Of a stretch of DNA of 64,000 bases, positions 25,142-33,777 are shown piece by piece. The DNA is from Treponema sp. Its GTDB lineage: Bacteria; Spirochaetota; Spirochaetia; Treponematales; Treponemataceae. Each line of letters starts with the position of its first letter. The stretch's first letter is position 1. The translations under genes were made by a program, and so were the position numbers. The notes below the pieces were generated by a model. The model ran no database searches. It was not told the DNA's origin and was given only the letters and a program-made list of their open reading frames with translations. Where the stretch lies: positions 1-64,000 of the forward strand of contig JAEEYO010000067.1 of the NCBI GenBank assembly GCA_016288205.1, read 5' to 3'.

Positions 25142-25759
25142 ATGTCATTATTCAGTCCCGAAAGCAAACTCTACAAGGGTCTCTCTTTTTTTGCCAGTGT
25201 CCTGCTTTTAAATTTCTGCTGGATTTTATTCAGCCTCCCAATAATCACGGTGGGGGCTTCCACGCTCGCCGCATATTCGGTCGTGTTCAAGATGCTTGAG
25301 AACAAAGAGGGATATGTCTTCAAGGATTTCTGGAAGGGATTCAAGGAAAACTGGAAGCAGGGCACCGTCCTGTGGCTGATTACTCTCGTCGCAATCTACG
25401 GATTTTATCTTGATGTGCAGATTCTGAAAACTGACCCCGGCATTCCTGTGATTGTCGCAAGCATAGTTGCCTTTGTGCTCGTCGCATTTTCCCTGATTTA
25501 CGCCTATCCCCTTGCCGCGAGATATGAGAACAAAGTTTTCTTTCACATAAAAAACTCTTTCCTTTTAAGCGTGTCCTATCTTGGAAGAACCTTTTTCCTC
25601 GTCCTGATTCTTTTTACTGAAATCGGAGTGTTTTTGTGGAACACCCACACGCTGATTTTTCTCGTGCTTGTAGGTCCCGCCGTTTTGATTTACAGCGTTG
25701 CCGGAAGCGCAAAAAAAATCTTTTCCATAAATGACGAGAAAAACAAAAATGCCACATAA
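25142..25759 (+). CDS. YesL-like DUF624 membrane protein
   Basis: A 205-residue protein with four or five hydrophobic segments, starting MSLFSPESKLYKGLSFFASV. The WILFSLPIITVGASTLAAY motif is the hallmark of DUF624 (YesL), a family usually encoded near oligosaccharide ABC transporters and plant-polysaccharide genes. Its biochemical role is not known. The ATG follows a promoter so closely that translation is probably leaderless. It stands alone between a divergent operon and the methionine transporter. Confidence 0.8.
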   Translation: MSLFSPESKLYKGLSFFASVLLLNFCWILFSLPIITVGASTLAAYSVVFKMLENKEGYVFKDFWKGFKENWKQGTVLWLITLVAIYGFYLDVQILKTDPGIPVIVASIVAFVLVAFSLIYAYPLAARYENKVFFHIKNSFLLSVSYLGRTFFLVLILFTEIGVFLWNTHTLIFLVLVGPAVLIYSVAGSAKKIFSINDEKNKNAT

Positions 25760-25812
25760 TTTTCGATTTATCGTTTTATATCACGTATGGGAATCTTTAA
25801 TTCAATAATATA

Positions 25813-25840
25813 GATTACCGGATCGAGCTCGGTAATGACA
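25813..25840. repeat. 28-bp palindromic repeat element, copy 1
   Basis: ATTACCG and CGGTAAT are the arms of a hairpin within a 28-base unit that ends in ATGACA and is followed by TTTTTT. The same unit recurs at 61182-61209 with five base differences, one of which (A-T to G-C) is fully compensatory. It resembles short intergenic REP-like elements and here may also terminate the DUF624 transcript. Confidence 0.6.
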
Positions 25841-25909
25841 TTTTTTGAACTTTTTAGACAGATCCATCCTTATATCTTTTTCCTATATGTCACCATTGAA
25901 ATTTTATAT

Positions 25910-25938
25910 TTGAACAAAGCCCGGCAAAATACTAAGAT
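25910..25938 (+). promoter_or_regulatory. promoter of the metNIQ operon
   Basis: TTGAAC (25910-25915), a 17-bp spacer and TAAGAT (25933-25938), about 33 bp ahead of the ATPase gene. The leader is too short for a SAM riboswitch, and none was seen upstream. Confidence 0.5.
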
Positions 25939-25971
25939 ATTGGCATAAAGAACTGATTAAAGGGATTTGCA

Positions 25972-27063
25972 ATGGGAAAGATAGTTGAGCTTAGGGACGT
26001 TACCAAAACTTTTTCAAGCGGTGAGAAAAAACTGACGGCCGTGGACAATGTTTCTCTTTCTGTGGAAGAGGGAGAAATCTTCGGCATCATCGGTTTCTCA
26101 GGAGCCGGAAAATCTACGTTAGTCCGAACTATCAATTTGCTTGAAAATCCAGACAAGGGATTTGTAAGCGTGAACGGCACGAAACTTGCGTGGGAAGAAA
26201 ATGGAGTGGAAAAAATCATTTCCAGCAAGGAACTAAAAAAAGTCCGCAGCCAGGTCGGGATGATTTTCCAGCACTTCAATCTTCTTGACCGCTCCACGGT
26301 TTTTGAAAATGTTGCCTATCCATTGCAGTTTACGGGAAAATCAAAAAAGGAGATTACGGGACGTGTCTTTGAGCTTTTGGATTTGGTCGGACTTACTGAA
26401 AAGGCAAATGTTTATCCGAGCCAGCTTTCGGGCGGACAAAAACAGAGGGTCGCGATCGCACGTGCCTTGGCAAATAATCCCGCGATTCTTTTAAGTGACG
26501 AGGCAACCAGCGCGCTTGATCCTGAGGCGACGGAATCAATTCTTGAGTTGTTGAAGGAGTTGAACAAAAAACTCAGGCTCACAATCATTTTGATTACACA
26601 TGAGATGGCTGTCATAAAGTCAGTTTGTCAGAAAGTCGCCGTGATGGAAAACGGCAGGATTGTTGAAAGCGGAAGCGTCTACGAGATTTTTGCAAATCCG
26701 GAAAAAGAGATAAGCAAAAGGTTCGTGGAGTCGCAGTCATCGCTTTCAAATCTTGGAAAACTTGTCAGGGAAAAATCAGGGCTCGTGGATGTGGCGGAGA
26801 GTGGAAAACTTTTGCGCCTACAGTTTGAAGGCGATGTCGCCGGTAAGGCCGCCATTTCTGAAATCTCCAGGCTCTTTTCGGTGGACGTGAACATCGTGCT
26901 CGCAAACATCGACATACTTTCGGAAGGCGCGCTCGGACGGATAATCGTCGTGCTGAATGGCAATGAAAAATCGGTAGGGGACGCTTTGGCATATCTTGAG
27001 GAAAAGAAAATCAAAGTGACGGAAATCAATCCGGCTGTTTTTTTGACAGGAGGAAATGAATGA
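25972..27063 (+). CDS. metN: methionine ABC transporter ATP-binding protein
   Basis: A 363-residue ABC ATPase: Walker A GFSGAGKST (residues about 39-47), Q-loop FQHFNLL, signature LSGGQKQR, Walker B ILLSDEATSALD and the switch His in THEM. The C-terminal 90 residues form the NIL domain (LRLQFEGDVAGKAAISEISR), which binds methionine and inhibits transport when methionine is plentiful. It is the first gene of a metN-metI-metQ operon and overlaps metI by four bases. It drives uptake of methionine, probably both D and L. Confidence 0.95.
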   Translation: MGKIVELRDVTKTFSSGEKKLTAVDNVSLSVEEGEIFGIIGFSGAGKSTLVRTINLLENPDKGFVSVNGTKLAWEENGVEKIISSKELKKVRSQVGMIFQHFNLLDRSTVFENVAYPLQFTGKSKKEITGRVFELLDLVGLTEKANVYPSQLSGGQKQRVAIARALANNPAILLSDEATSALDPEATESILELLKELNKKLRLTIILITHEMAVIKSVCQKVAVMENGRIVESGSVYEIFANPEKEISKRFVESQSSLSNLGKLVREKSGLVDVAESGKLLRLQFEGDVAGKAAISEISRLFSVDVNIVLANIDILSEGALGRIIVVLNGNEKSVGDALAYLEEKKIKVTEINPAVFLTGGNE

Positions 27064-27767
27064 ACTTTGTGGAAAAATATCTGCCCAATCTGTACGCATA
27101 CTGGTACAAGTTTTTGAATAACTGCTCCGCGACATTCAGGATGTTCGTAATCTCTGGCCTCATTTCTTTTTTCTTCGGAATGATTTTTGGAACCGTGCTT
27201 GTTGTTTTCAAAAAAGACGGAATCAAACCGAACAAAATTATTCATGCCGTTGTGAGTGGAGTCATAAATCTTTTCCGCTCCATTCCGTTCATAATTCTTT
27301 TGGTCTTCCTGATTCCATTTACACGCAAAATTGTTGGAACCGCAATCGGAGTAAAGGGAGCCATCATTCCGCTGGTCTTCGGGACCGTGCCGTTTTTTTC
27401 AAGACAGGTTGAGACTGCTCTGGAAACAGTGAGCCCGGGAAAAATTGAGGCTGCAAAAAGTATGGGAAGCGGAACATTTGGTCTGATTTTCAGGGTCTAC
27501 CTGCATGAGTCGGTTCCTGAGTTGATCCGCGTGACGACAATCACGGCAATTTCGCTTGTGGGGCTTACGACGATGGCTGGTGCGGTGGGTGCCGGCGGTC
27601 TGGGAGATTTCGCCATCAATTATGGTCAGGGCTTAAATCACCAGGACATAATTTATGCGTGTATAATTGTGCTTCTTGCGTTCATTTGTCTTTTGCAGTT
27701 CGTGGGATCCTTCCTTGCAAAAAAGACGACGAACAGCAGGTTGTTCACTAAAAAAGTTACAAATTAA
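27060..27767 (+). CDS. metI: methionine ABC transporter permease
   Basis: A 235-residue permease with five hydrophobic segments and the EAA loop KIEAAKSMGSGTFGLIFRVYLHE that contacts MetN. The motifs FRSIPFIILLVFLIPFTR and LTTMAGAVGAGGLGDFAINYG are characteristic of MetI. The gene starts within the end of metN. It forms a homodimeric channel for methionine in the inner membrane. Confidence 0.95.
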   Translation: MNFVEKYLPNLYAYWYKFLNNCSATFRMFVISGLISFFFGMIFGTVLVVFKKDGIKPNKIIHAVVSGVINLFRSIPFIILLVFLIPFTRKIVGTAIGVKGAIIPLVFGTVPFFSRQVETALETVSPGKIEAAKSMGSGTFGLIFRVYLHESVPELIRVTTITAISLVGLTTMAGAVGAGGLGDFAINYGQGLNHQDIIYACIIVLLAFICLLQFVGSFLAKKTTNSRLFTKKVTN

Positions 27768-27802
27768 AATGCCTGTCGGAAAGAACAGGATAGGAGGTAA
27801 AT

Positions 27803-28726
27803 ATGAAAAAGAGAATTATTACAGTGGCAGCTCTTGCTGTTCTCGGTGCGGTTTTTGCAGTGGGTGCTTTCGCCAAGCCAAAGACAAAGACTGTTAAAGT
27901 AGGTGTGTGCGGAGCTTCCAATGATCAGTGGAAGGCGGTGCAATATGTTCTTGACAGTCAGAAGAGCGGAATCAAAATTGAGCTGGTGGAGTTCTCCGCC
28001 TACAATCTTCCTAACGAAGCTTTGAACAGCGGCGACATTGATTTGAACGCTTTCCAGCACAAGGCATATCTGAACAACGAGATTGCAAACAACGGCTACA
28101 AGCTTTCTGTAATCGGCGACACTCTGATAGCTCCTTTGACCCTGTACTCAAAGAAGTACAAGTCCATCGACGCAATTAAGGCAGCGGCAGGAAAAATTGA
28201 TGCGGCGTCCCCTTCAGCAAACGCGCTTAAGATTGCAATTCCAAGTGACGGAACAAACCTGAGCCGTGGAATCAAACTGATTGAAGCCGCAGGTTTGATT
28301 GAAGTAAATCCGGCCGCAGGATATACTCCTGAGCTCAAGGACATCACAAAGTATGTTTACAATGTGGAAGTCGTGCCTCAGACCGCAAACACCCTGCCAC
28401 AGACACTCAATGATTACGCAGGTGCCACAATCAACGGAACTTATGCAATCCCAACGGGACTTGTTCCCTCAAGGGACGGACTGATTATTGAAAAGCAGTC
28501 GGAGGGCGGAAACAATCCTTATGTAAATGTCATCGTTGCAAGAACCAAGGATGTAAATAACGAGACTTACAAAAAGATTGTGGATGCATTCCATTCACAG
28601 GTTGTGGCCGAATACCTGCTTACAAAGTTCAATGAGGCGTTCTTTCCCTCGTTCAACTACAAGTCCTTCAGTGCGGCTGACGGAGCAAAGACCGTAAAGA
28701 CCGTGGACAAAGCCGTAAGATGGTAA
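27803..28726 (+). CDS. metQ: methionine-binding protein of the MetNIQ transporter
   Basis: A 307-residue NlpA/MetQ-family protein with AGGAGGTAAAT before the ATG. The N-terminal signal peptide (core AALAVLGAVFAVGAFA) has no lipobox cysteine, so unlike many MetQ proteins it is predicted to be periplasmic and soluble. Binding motifs include DIDLNAFQHKAYL and AIPSDGTNLSRGI. It delivers methionine to MetNI. A terminator directly follows. Confidence 0.93.
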   Translation: MKKRIITVAALAVLGAVFAVGAFAKPKTKTVKVGVCGASNDQWKAVQYVLDSQKSGIKIELVEFSAYNLPNEALNSGDIDLNAFQHKAYLNNEIANNGYKLSVIGDTLIAPLTLYSKKYKSIDAIKAAAGKIDAASPSANALKIAIPSDGTNLSRGIKLIEAAGLIEVNPAAGYTPELKDITKYVYNVEVVPQTANTLPQTLNDYAGATINGTYAIPTGLVPSRDGLIIEKQSEGGNNPYVNVIVARTKDVNNETYKKIVDAFHSQVVAEYLLTKFNEAFFPSFNYKSFSAADGAKTVKTVDKAVRW

Positions 28727-28736
28727 AAAAAATCAG

Positions 28737-28765
28737 GGCTGATTCGTAAATGGATCAGCCTTTTT
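28737..28765 (+). terminator. Rho-independent terminator after metQ
   Basis: GGCTGAT (28737-28743) pairs with ATCAGCC (28754-28760), followed by five T. An ATG inside the loop at 28750 is therefore unlikely to start the next gene. Confidence 0.75.
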
Positions 28766-28779
28766 CGATTGAGGAAAAT

Positions 28780-29970
28780 ATGAGGGATTTCGACAAATCA
28801 ATTTTGCAGCAGATAAACGAAGACCATCCGCGCGTGGTTGAGTTGCGGCGTTACTTCCACAAAAATCCTGAGATTGCGAAGGAGGAGTTTAATACCGCAA
28901 AAAGGATTGAAGAGGAACTTGATTTGCTGGGGCTCCACCATCAGCGTGTGGGTGAAACCGGAGTATATTCCGAAATCAAGGGAAACCTGCCCGGAGAAAG
29001 GACAATCGTTCTTCGTGCGGACATTGACGCTCTCCCGATTCAAGAAACCCACGAGTGCGAGTATAAGTCGCGGATTCCGAACCGGATGCATGCCTGCGGT
29101 CACGATTCCCATGCGGCAAGTCTTTTAGGGGCGGCTAAAATCCTTTGTGCAAACAGGGACTCTTTCGGAGGAACAATAAGGCTTTGTTTCCAGCAGGGTG
29201 AGGAAATCGGTTACGGGGCACGTCTTTTTGTTGACGGCGGATTCCTTGACGGAGCGCACAGGTGCTTCGGTGTCCATGCGGCCTCAAATATCGCCACAGG
29301 AAAAATCGCCGTGGTTCCGGGTGCGAACAATGCTTCCGTTGACTGGTTCAAAATAAACGTCCACGGTGCTCCGGCCCATGTTTCCACTCCCCAGCTCGGT
29401 TCGGATGCCGTGTACATCGCAAGTCAGATTGTGGTCTCGTTGCAGGCCATAATCACGCGGACCATTTCTCCCATGGAAAATATTTTGGTCGGCATTGGAA
29501 AAATCACGGCGGGAGACGCGTATAATATCGTTGCGAAGAGTGCGGAATTGGAAGGAACGGTCAGAGTTTTCGACGGCAAAATCAGAAAGGAAGTGCGGCT
29601 CAAAATGGAAAAGCTTGCTTCAAATATTGCGGAAAGTTTCGGCGGCTCCGTTTCCTTTGAGTGGACTGATTTTACATCCCCTCTTGTAAACAATCCTGCT
29701 GTTTCACTTGAAGTTCAACAAACTGCGGACAGAATTTTCGGTGCGGAAAATGTAATAAAAGAAAGAACCCCTGCCTTGGGAGGAGATGATTTTGCCGAGT
29801 TCATTTTGAAGGTTCCGGGTGTCTATGCTTACTTTGGGACTGGCAATCCTGAAAAAGCGGAAACAACGGCTTCCCATCACGATTCTGCTTTCGACATTGA
29901 CGAAGACGGAATGTTGACAAGCACCGCCATATACACATTCTATGCCCTTGATTTTTTGAGCGGGAAATAA
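28780..29970 (+). CDS. M20D-family amidohydrolase / peptidase
   Basis: The ATG at 28780 has GAGGA five bases upstream, while 28750 sits in a terminator loop. The 396-residue protein has the M20D pattern: ADIDALPIQE, MHACGHDSHAA with metal ligands, QQGEEIGYGA with the catalytic Glu, and the dimerisation domain, ending near LGGDDFAEF. The family hydrolyses N-acyl amino acids or auxin-type conjugates, releasing the free amino acid. Its location after metNIQ suggests it may free methionine or another amino acid from N-acyl derivatives; that is inference from context. No signal peptide, so cytoplasmic. Confidence 0.9.
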   Translation: MRDFDKSILQQINEDHPRVVELRRYFHKNPEIAKEEFNTAKRIEEELDLLGLHHQRVGETGVYSEIKGNLPGERTIVLRADIDALPIQETHECEYKSRIPNRMHACGHDSHAASLLGAAKILCANRDSFGGTIRLCFQQGEEIGYGARLFVDGGFLDGAHRCFGVHAASNIATGKIAVVPGANNASVDWFKINVHGAPAHVSTPQLGSDAVYIASQIVVSLQAIITRTISPMENILVGIGKITAGDAYNIVAKSAELEGTVRVFDGKIRKEVRLKMEKLASNIAESFGGSVSFEWTDFTSPLVNNPAVSLEVQQTADRIFGAENVIKERTPALGGDDFAEFILKVPGVYAYFGTGNPEKAETTASHHDSAFDIDEDGMLTSTAIYTFYALDFLSGK

Positions 29971-30004
29971 AAAACTGCCACCCCAAATTGCTTCGGAGTG
30001 ACAG
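29969..30004 (-). terminator. intrinsic terminator of the clostripain-like gene
   Basis: On the minus strand CTGTCACTCC pairs with GGGGTGGCAG (two G-U pairs) and six T follow. On the plus strand the same positions give C-A mismatches, so it works best for the leftward peptidase gene. Confidence 0.6.
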
Positions 30005-30022
30005 CCGTTTGTAAGACTTGAC

Positions 30023-32515
30023 TTAGAACTCCAGGCTCGGTGTCCAGTATTCCTGATTGTAGATGTCCGTGAAGCGGTAGCAGATTTTTACGTCCGCGCC
30101 CACATCCACGTTGCTGATTTCCATCTTGTTTTGTACGGTCATCGGCTCGCCAAGATAGTAGCTGTCCGAATAGTCGCCGTCGTAGCTGTAGTAGTCGCAG
30201 AGGAATTCCAGCTTGTCCCCCACGTTGAGCTTCGTCAGGTTCTTTGCCGCTGTGAGAGTCTCATTCTCATGGTAGTCGGTTGAGGCCCCCGCAATGTAGC
30301 CCTTGGGATTCTTGTCGTCAAACACAATCCACAGGTTTACGCGCGTGCCGTTGAGCATGGCTGGAACACGTCCTGAGATGGTGTACTCATCTCCGGTGTC
30401 GCTCGTGTACTCATGGTAATAAGCGACCGGCTGACCGTTGATTGCAAGCCATGTGCGGTCTGATGCCGCGATGAGTTTTCCGTCATCCGTCCAGTCGTAA
30501 ACATTGTCCAGTCCCATGTCGATGAATCCCTCGCCGTCATCCACGAACATGTTCAGATCCAACGCGTGCACGAGTTTCCATTGTGACTCAGGCAAATCAA
30601 GGATGATATTGCTGCCGGACTTTTTCCATACGAGATTGCTCGCGTCAAAGTGATTGCTTGCGATGTAATTTGCAGTGTCATTTACAGAGAGCGCGGGATC
30701 TGACATAAAGTCGATGTTTCTTCCGGAAAGTCCGCTGATGATTCCAGATCCACCGCCGAGGAATGATGAAAGCAGGTCCCCGATCACATCCGCATTGCCG
30801 GAAGCGGAAGAGGAAGAGTAGGATCCGCCGCCCAAAGTGCCGAGCAGAGAGCCGAAGAGTGAGCCTGATGAAGCCGAGGAGCCTCCCGCCGCAACCTGTC
30901 CGCTGACCTCAAGACTCGCGAACTGTTTGATTGCCGCCGCATAATCGTCGTCCATGCCAATCTGCTCGTAGGTGTCGCAGACCGTATCGACATAAGCCGC
31001 TTTCTGGTACGGGAAATAGATGGAGACTCCGTATGCGTTGGTCATGCTTGATGAAGTCTTGTTGTATTTGACCGCGCCCTGTATGGATTTCGCGAGGGCA
31101 AGGCTTTCGCTGGTGTTGAGCTTTTTGCAGAGGTCCACTAAATCAATCTGGTCGATTCTGGAGCTGGTCGCGAATTCCCTTGTGGCATAACGCGCGTCGG
31201 AAACGGTCTGGTAGTCCTTGTTCTTAATCTGCTTGGTGATTGATTTTGAGAATGACGTGAGCGAGTCGGGGACTGTGTTGGAGAACTCCGCGAGGTCGAT
31301 TACTGAAAGCGTCGTTTTCTGTCCCGTGCACTGCTGGTTGCATTTTGCGACAAAATCATCCACTATGGTTTTTCCAAGGTCAAGAGTTGGTGTGGAAGTG
31401 TTGCTTCCAAGCTGTGAGAGCCAGTTCGTGTAGTACCAGCCGATTCCAGGCTCAGTTTCCTCAGATGCGATCATATAGTCAGCGTGGTTGTTGAGCATGA
31501 GGGCTGTTTCCGCCGTGGCCATGAGACAGGCATCAAATCCGATGAAGTCAAACTGGATTCCTCCTGCCTTGAGCGCCTTGTTGATTCCTGCAAGATTCAT
31601 GGAGCCTTTTGACGCGAATTTTTCGTCATATCCGTATCCGCTGATGGATCCTCCGCCGTGGTCCCAGAGAATGAGCTCGTAGCGGCTTGCGGGATAATTT
31701 TTCGCGGCCCACTTGATGAATGCAGAAAGGGTCGCCGGATCGGTCATCACTTTGGAGCCGTCGTTGTCAACCAGCTTTTTGAGTCCTCCGCTCACCACCT
31801 GATAAATCTGGTTGGTCGAGTTGCTGATTCCGCCCTGCTTCCATTTTTTGCATCCGCCCGTGTAGACGATTATTTTCACGTTGTCGCCGAATTTAGCTCC
31901 CGCCATCTCGCTTAGGTCGGAGGTCGCCATGCCGTACTTTGATTCCAAGTCTGTTCCGCACATATAGACCATGAGTGTGACAGTGTCGTTTCCGTTGCCC
32001 ACAAACTGAGTGCGCTTTGCCCTGGATCCCGCTGCCACGGATGTGTCAACCTTGCTGTAGGATGTCGCCGATGAAGTGCCCGATGATGATGAGAATGAGC
32101 TGTTTCCGTCAGAGGAGCCGCCGAAGAGTCCTCCTAGAACTCCGCCCAGTCCGGAGCCTGATGATTCAATGGGAGTGCTTTCCTGCTCGTAGATTTCCGT
32201 GGAATCATCTTGAGATGAACCGGTGAGACCTCCTAAAAGTCCTCCAAGTCCGCCTCCTTTCAAAAGGAAGAAAATGACAATTCCGATTATGAGCGGCAGA
32301 GAGAGTCCTCCGCCCAATGCGGCTTTGTTTGGTCCGCTTGAGGGCCTGCTTGAGTTTGAGTTTCCGGAACTGCTTGAATGACTGCTTCCGGTTCTTCCTG
32401 AGTATCCGTTTGAGGAGCCTACAGGTCCTGTCCCAAGTCCGTCTCCCCGCTTGTGTACACCGGTGCTGTTGTTGGTTACATTTTTCTCTCTTCCGCGTGG
32501 CCGATTCTGATCCAT
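30023..32515 (-). CDS. clostripain-family (C11) cysteine peptidase, membrane-anchored
   Basis: The 830-residue protein starts with a Ser/Gly/Asn-rich, polar region, then one membrane segment (LSLPLIIGIVIFFLLKGGG, about residues 74-92) and a second low-complexity Gly/Ser stretch. The peptidase domain begins near residue 175 (TVTLMVYMCGTDLESKYG). It carries the catalytic His in LWDHGGGS (about 285) and the Cys in FDACLMA (about 328), as in clostripain and gingipain-like C11 enzymes, which cut after Arg or Lys. A second Ser/Gly-rich linker separates a C-terminal beta-rich domain. It probably faces outward as a type II membrane protein. Targets unknown. Confidence 0.88.
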   Translation of the reverse strand: MDQNRPRGREKNVTNNSTGVHKRGDGLGTGPVGSSNGYSGRTGSSHSSSSGNSNSSRPSSGPNKAALGGGLSLPLIIGIVIFFLLKGGGLGGLLGGLTGSSQDDSTEIYEQESTPIESSGSGLGGVLGGLFGGSSDGNSSFSSSSGTSSATSYSKVDTSVAAGSRAKRTQFVGNGNDTVTLMVYMCGTDLESKYGMATSDLSEMAGAKFGDNVKIIVYTGGCKKWKQGGISNSTNQIYQVVSGGLKKLVDNDGSKVMTDPATLSAFIKWAAKNYPASRYELILWDHGGGSISGYGYDEKFASKGSMNLAGINKALKAGGIQFDFIGFDACLMATAETALMLNNHADYMIASEETEPGIGWYYTNWLSQLGSNTSTPTLDLGKTIVDDFVAKCNQQCTGQKTTLSVIDLAEFSNTVPDSLTSFSKSITKQIKNKDYQTVSDARYATREFATSSRIDQIDLVDLCKKLNTSESLALAKSIQGAVKYNKTSSSMTNAYGVSIYFPYQKAAYVDTVCDTYEQIGMDDDYAAAIKQFASLEVSGQVAAGGSSASSGSLFGSLLGTLGGGSYSSSSASGNADVIGDLLSSFLGGGSGIISGLSGRNIDFMSDPALSVNDTANYIASNHFDASNLVWKKSGSNIILDLPESQWKLVHALDLNMFVDDGEGFIDMGLDNVYDWTDDGKLIAASDRTWLAINGQPVAYYHEYTSDTGDEYTISGRVPAMLNGTRVNLWIVFDDKNPKGYIAGASTDYHENETLTAAKNLTKLNVGDKLEFLCDYYSYDGDYSDSYYLGEPMTVQNKMEISNVDVGADVKICYRFTDIYNQEYWTPSLEF

Positions 32516-32602
32516 AAAAATCTCCTGTAAAAAAGATAGGAATATTATATCAGATTTGCTTGAAAATGTGTAGGGCGAAAAAAAAGCGGATGGAAATAAG
32601 TT

Positions 32603-32649
32603 TAAAAAAAAGGGGCTTTCCCAAGACCTTTGTCCCGAGAAGCCCTTTT
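32603..32649. terminator. bidirectional terminator-like hairpin
   Basis: GGGCTT (32613-32618) pairs with AAGCCC (32640-32645). TTTT follows on the plus strand and a run of A precedes it, giving a T-run for the leftward lipoprotein gene. Confidence 0.65.
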
Positions 32650-32683
32650 GTTCAGCATATTTAGAAATTTGCTCTAAATGCTC

Positions 32684-33109
32684 TTACTTTCTTGTTGCGA
32701 TAAGCTCCATGTCCACGGACATCTCCTCACCGAGAAGGGCCATGGTTATCTTGATTTTGCGGGAAAGCTTTCCCTTTGAGTAATTGAAGCCCTTTGTGTC
32801 ACCGCTTATGGTCACTTTTCCGAGTTCCTCATCCTCAACCTCTGTCTGGGAAACTTCTTCGTCAAAGCTCTTCAATCCGTCGATGAATTCCTTGAAATCG
32901 TCCTCGTTTTCGATTGTGATCTCATCAGTCTCTGGCTCATTCTCTTCTCCGGCGAAAGTTGATTTCATTACAACTTCCCAAGTTCCTTTGAACTCTTTCC
33001 AATCCTTCTTTGAGAGCTGCTCAGCTGTAAAGACTCCAGATCCGCTGCCACAAGAAACGAACATAAATACTGAGAGTGCCGCGAAAAGTGCGAGCACAAT
33101 GTTTGCCAT
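32684..33109 (-). CDS. small lipoprotein with possible frameshifted start
   Basis: The 141-residue frame begins at an ATG whose AAGGAG is 16 bases upstream. A better-placed ATG at 33119-33117 is followed by eight A and is out of frame by one base; with seven A the protein would begin MKKMANIV, a normal lipoprotein signal. This suggests slippage, phase variation or a sequencing error. The signal ends in FMFVSC, with Cys as lipidated residue. The mature part is acidic (EENEPETDEITIENEDD) with a beta-rich end, and resembles no family I know. Probably an outer- or inner-membrane surface lipoprotein. Confidence 0.7.
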   Translation of the reverse strand: MANIVLALFAALSVFMFVSCGSGSGVFTAEQLSKKDWKEFKGTWEVVMKSTFAGEENEPETDEITIENEDDFKEFIDGLKSFDEEVSQTEVEDEELGKVTISGDTKGFNYSKGKLSRKIKITMALLGEEMSVDMELIATRK

Positions 33110-33188
33110 TTTTTTTCATAGCTTTCTCCTTAGATGTTAAAAATCTTCCGTGATTATTTCACAAATTAAGTGATTTGTAAAGTCCCAC

Positions 33189-33217
33189 TTGAATAAATGA
33201 TAAAATTTTATTAAAAT
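33189..33217 (+). promoter_or_regulatory. promoter of the acyl-carrier/ligase operon
   Basis: TTGAAT (33189-33194), 17 bp, TAAAAT (33212-33217), in the AT-rich gap between the divergent lipoprotein gene and the first acyl carrier gene. Confidence 0.55.
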
Positions 33218-33260
33218 ATTGCAATCTAGCGCTGAATTTTTTTGACGGGGGGTGGCTTTT

Positions 33261-33527
33261 ATGGAAAATTTAAATCAGCAAATAAAAGAAGTGATAATTT
33301 CGTCCCTGGAGCTTGAGGACGTAACTCCTGAAGACATTGTGGATTCGGAGCCTCTGTTCGGAGAAGGTCTGGGCCTTGATTCCATAGACGCTCTTGAGCT
33401 TGGTGTCGCGTTGAAAAAGAAATTCGGCGTGAAATTCTCTTCTGAAAGCGCGGAAAATAAACAGCACTTTGCTTCTGTTGACGCTTTGGCAAAGTATATT
33501 ACCGCAGAAACGGCTAAGGAAAACTAA
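33261..33527 (+). CDS. acyl carrier protein (ApeE-like)
   Basis: The ATG at 33261 follows a G-rich site. The 88-residue protein has FGEGLGLDSIDALELGVAL with the phosphopantetheine Ser41. The long GEGLGLDSIDALEL motif resembles the first of the paired carrier proteins in aryl polyene and flexirubin-type clusters. It heads six tightly packed genes in the order ACP, ACP, ligase, dehydratase, GT2, acyltransferase. It probably carries the growing or starter acyl group in the cytoplasm. Confidence 0.9.
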   Translation: MENLNQQIKEVIISSLELEDVTPEDIVDSEPLFGEGLGLDSIDALELGVALKKKFGVKFSSESAENKQHFASVDALAKYITAETAKEN

Positions 33528-33528
33528 G

Positions 33529-33774
33529 ATGACGAAAGATGAAATCTTCAATAAATTAAAGACAATCCTCGTGGATGATTTTGAGATTGACGAGGAAAAA
33601 ATAACCATGGATGCAAATGTCGTGGATGATTTGGACTTGGACTCAATCGACGTGATAGATCTGATCGGTAAGATGAAGCAGTTCATTCCCGGAAAAATCA
33701 GTCCGGACACATTCAAGGACGTGCATACCATAAGCGATGTCATTGAGACAATAGAGCCTCTTACGGCGGGTTGA
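33529..33774 (+). CDS. acyl carrier protein (ApeF-like)
   Basis: An 81-residue carrier protein starting one base after the previous stop. VDDLDLDSIDVIDLIGKM holds Ser39 for the phosphopantetheine arm. The pair of unlike carrier proteins side by side is typical of aryl polyene-like pathways, where one accepts the starter and the other the elongating chain. It is followed by the AMP-forming ligase after three bases. Confidence 0.9.
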   Translation: MTKDEIFNKLKTILVDDFEIDEEKITMDANVVDDLDLDSIDVIDLIGKMKQFIPGKISPDTFKDVHTISDVIETIEPLTAG

Positions 33775-33777
33775 AAG

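Noticed and set aside
25760-25971. SAM riboswitch upstream of metNIQ
   Set aside because: The leader downstream of the predicted promoter is only about 30 bases and no SAM-box motif is visible in the whole gap.
28750-28779. Earlier ATG as start of the M20 amidohydrolase
   Set aside because: It lies in the loop and arm of the metQ terminator and has no ribosome-binding site; the ATG at 28780 has GAGGA at proper spacing.
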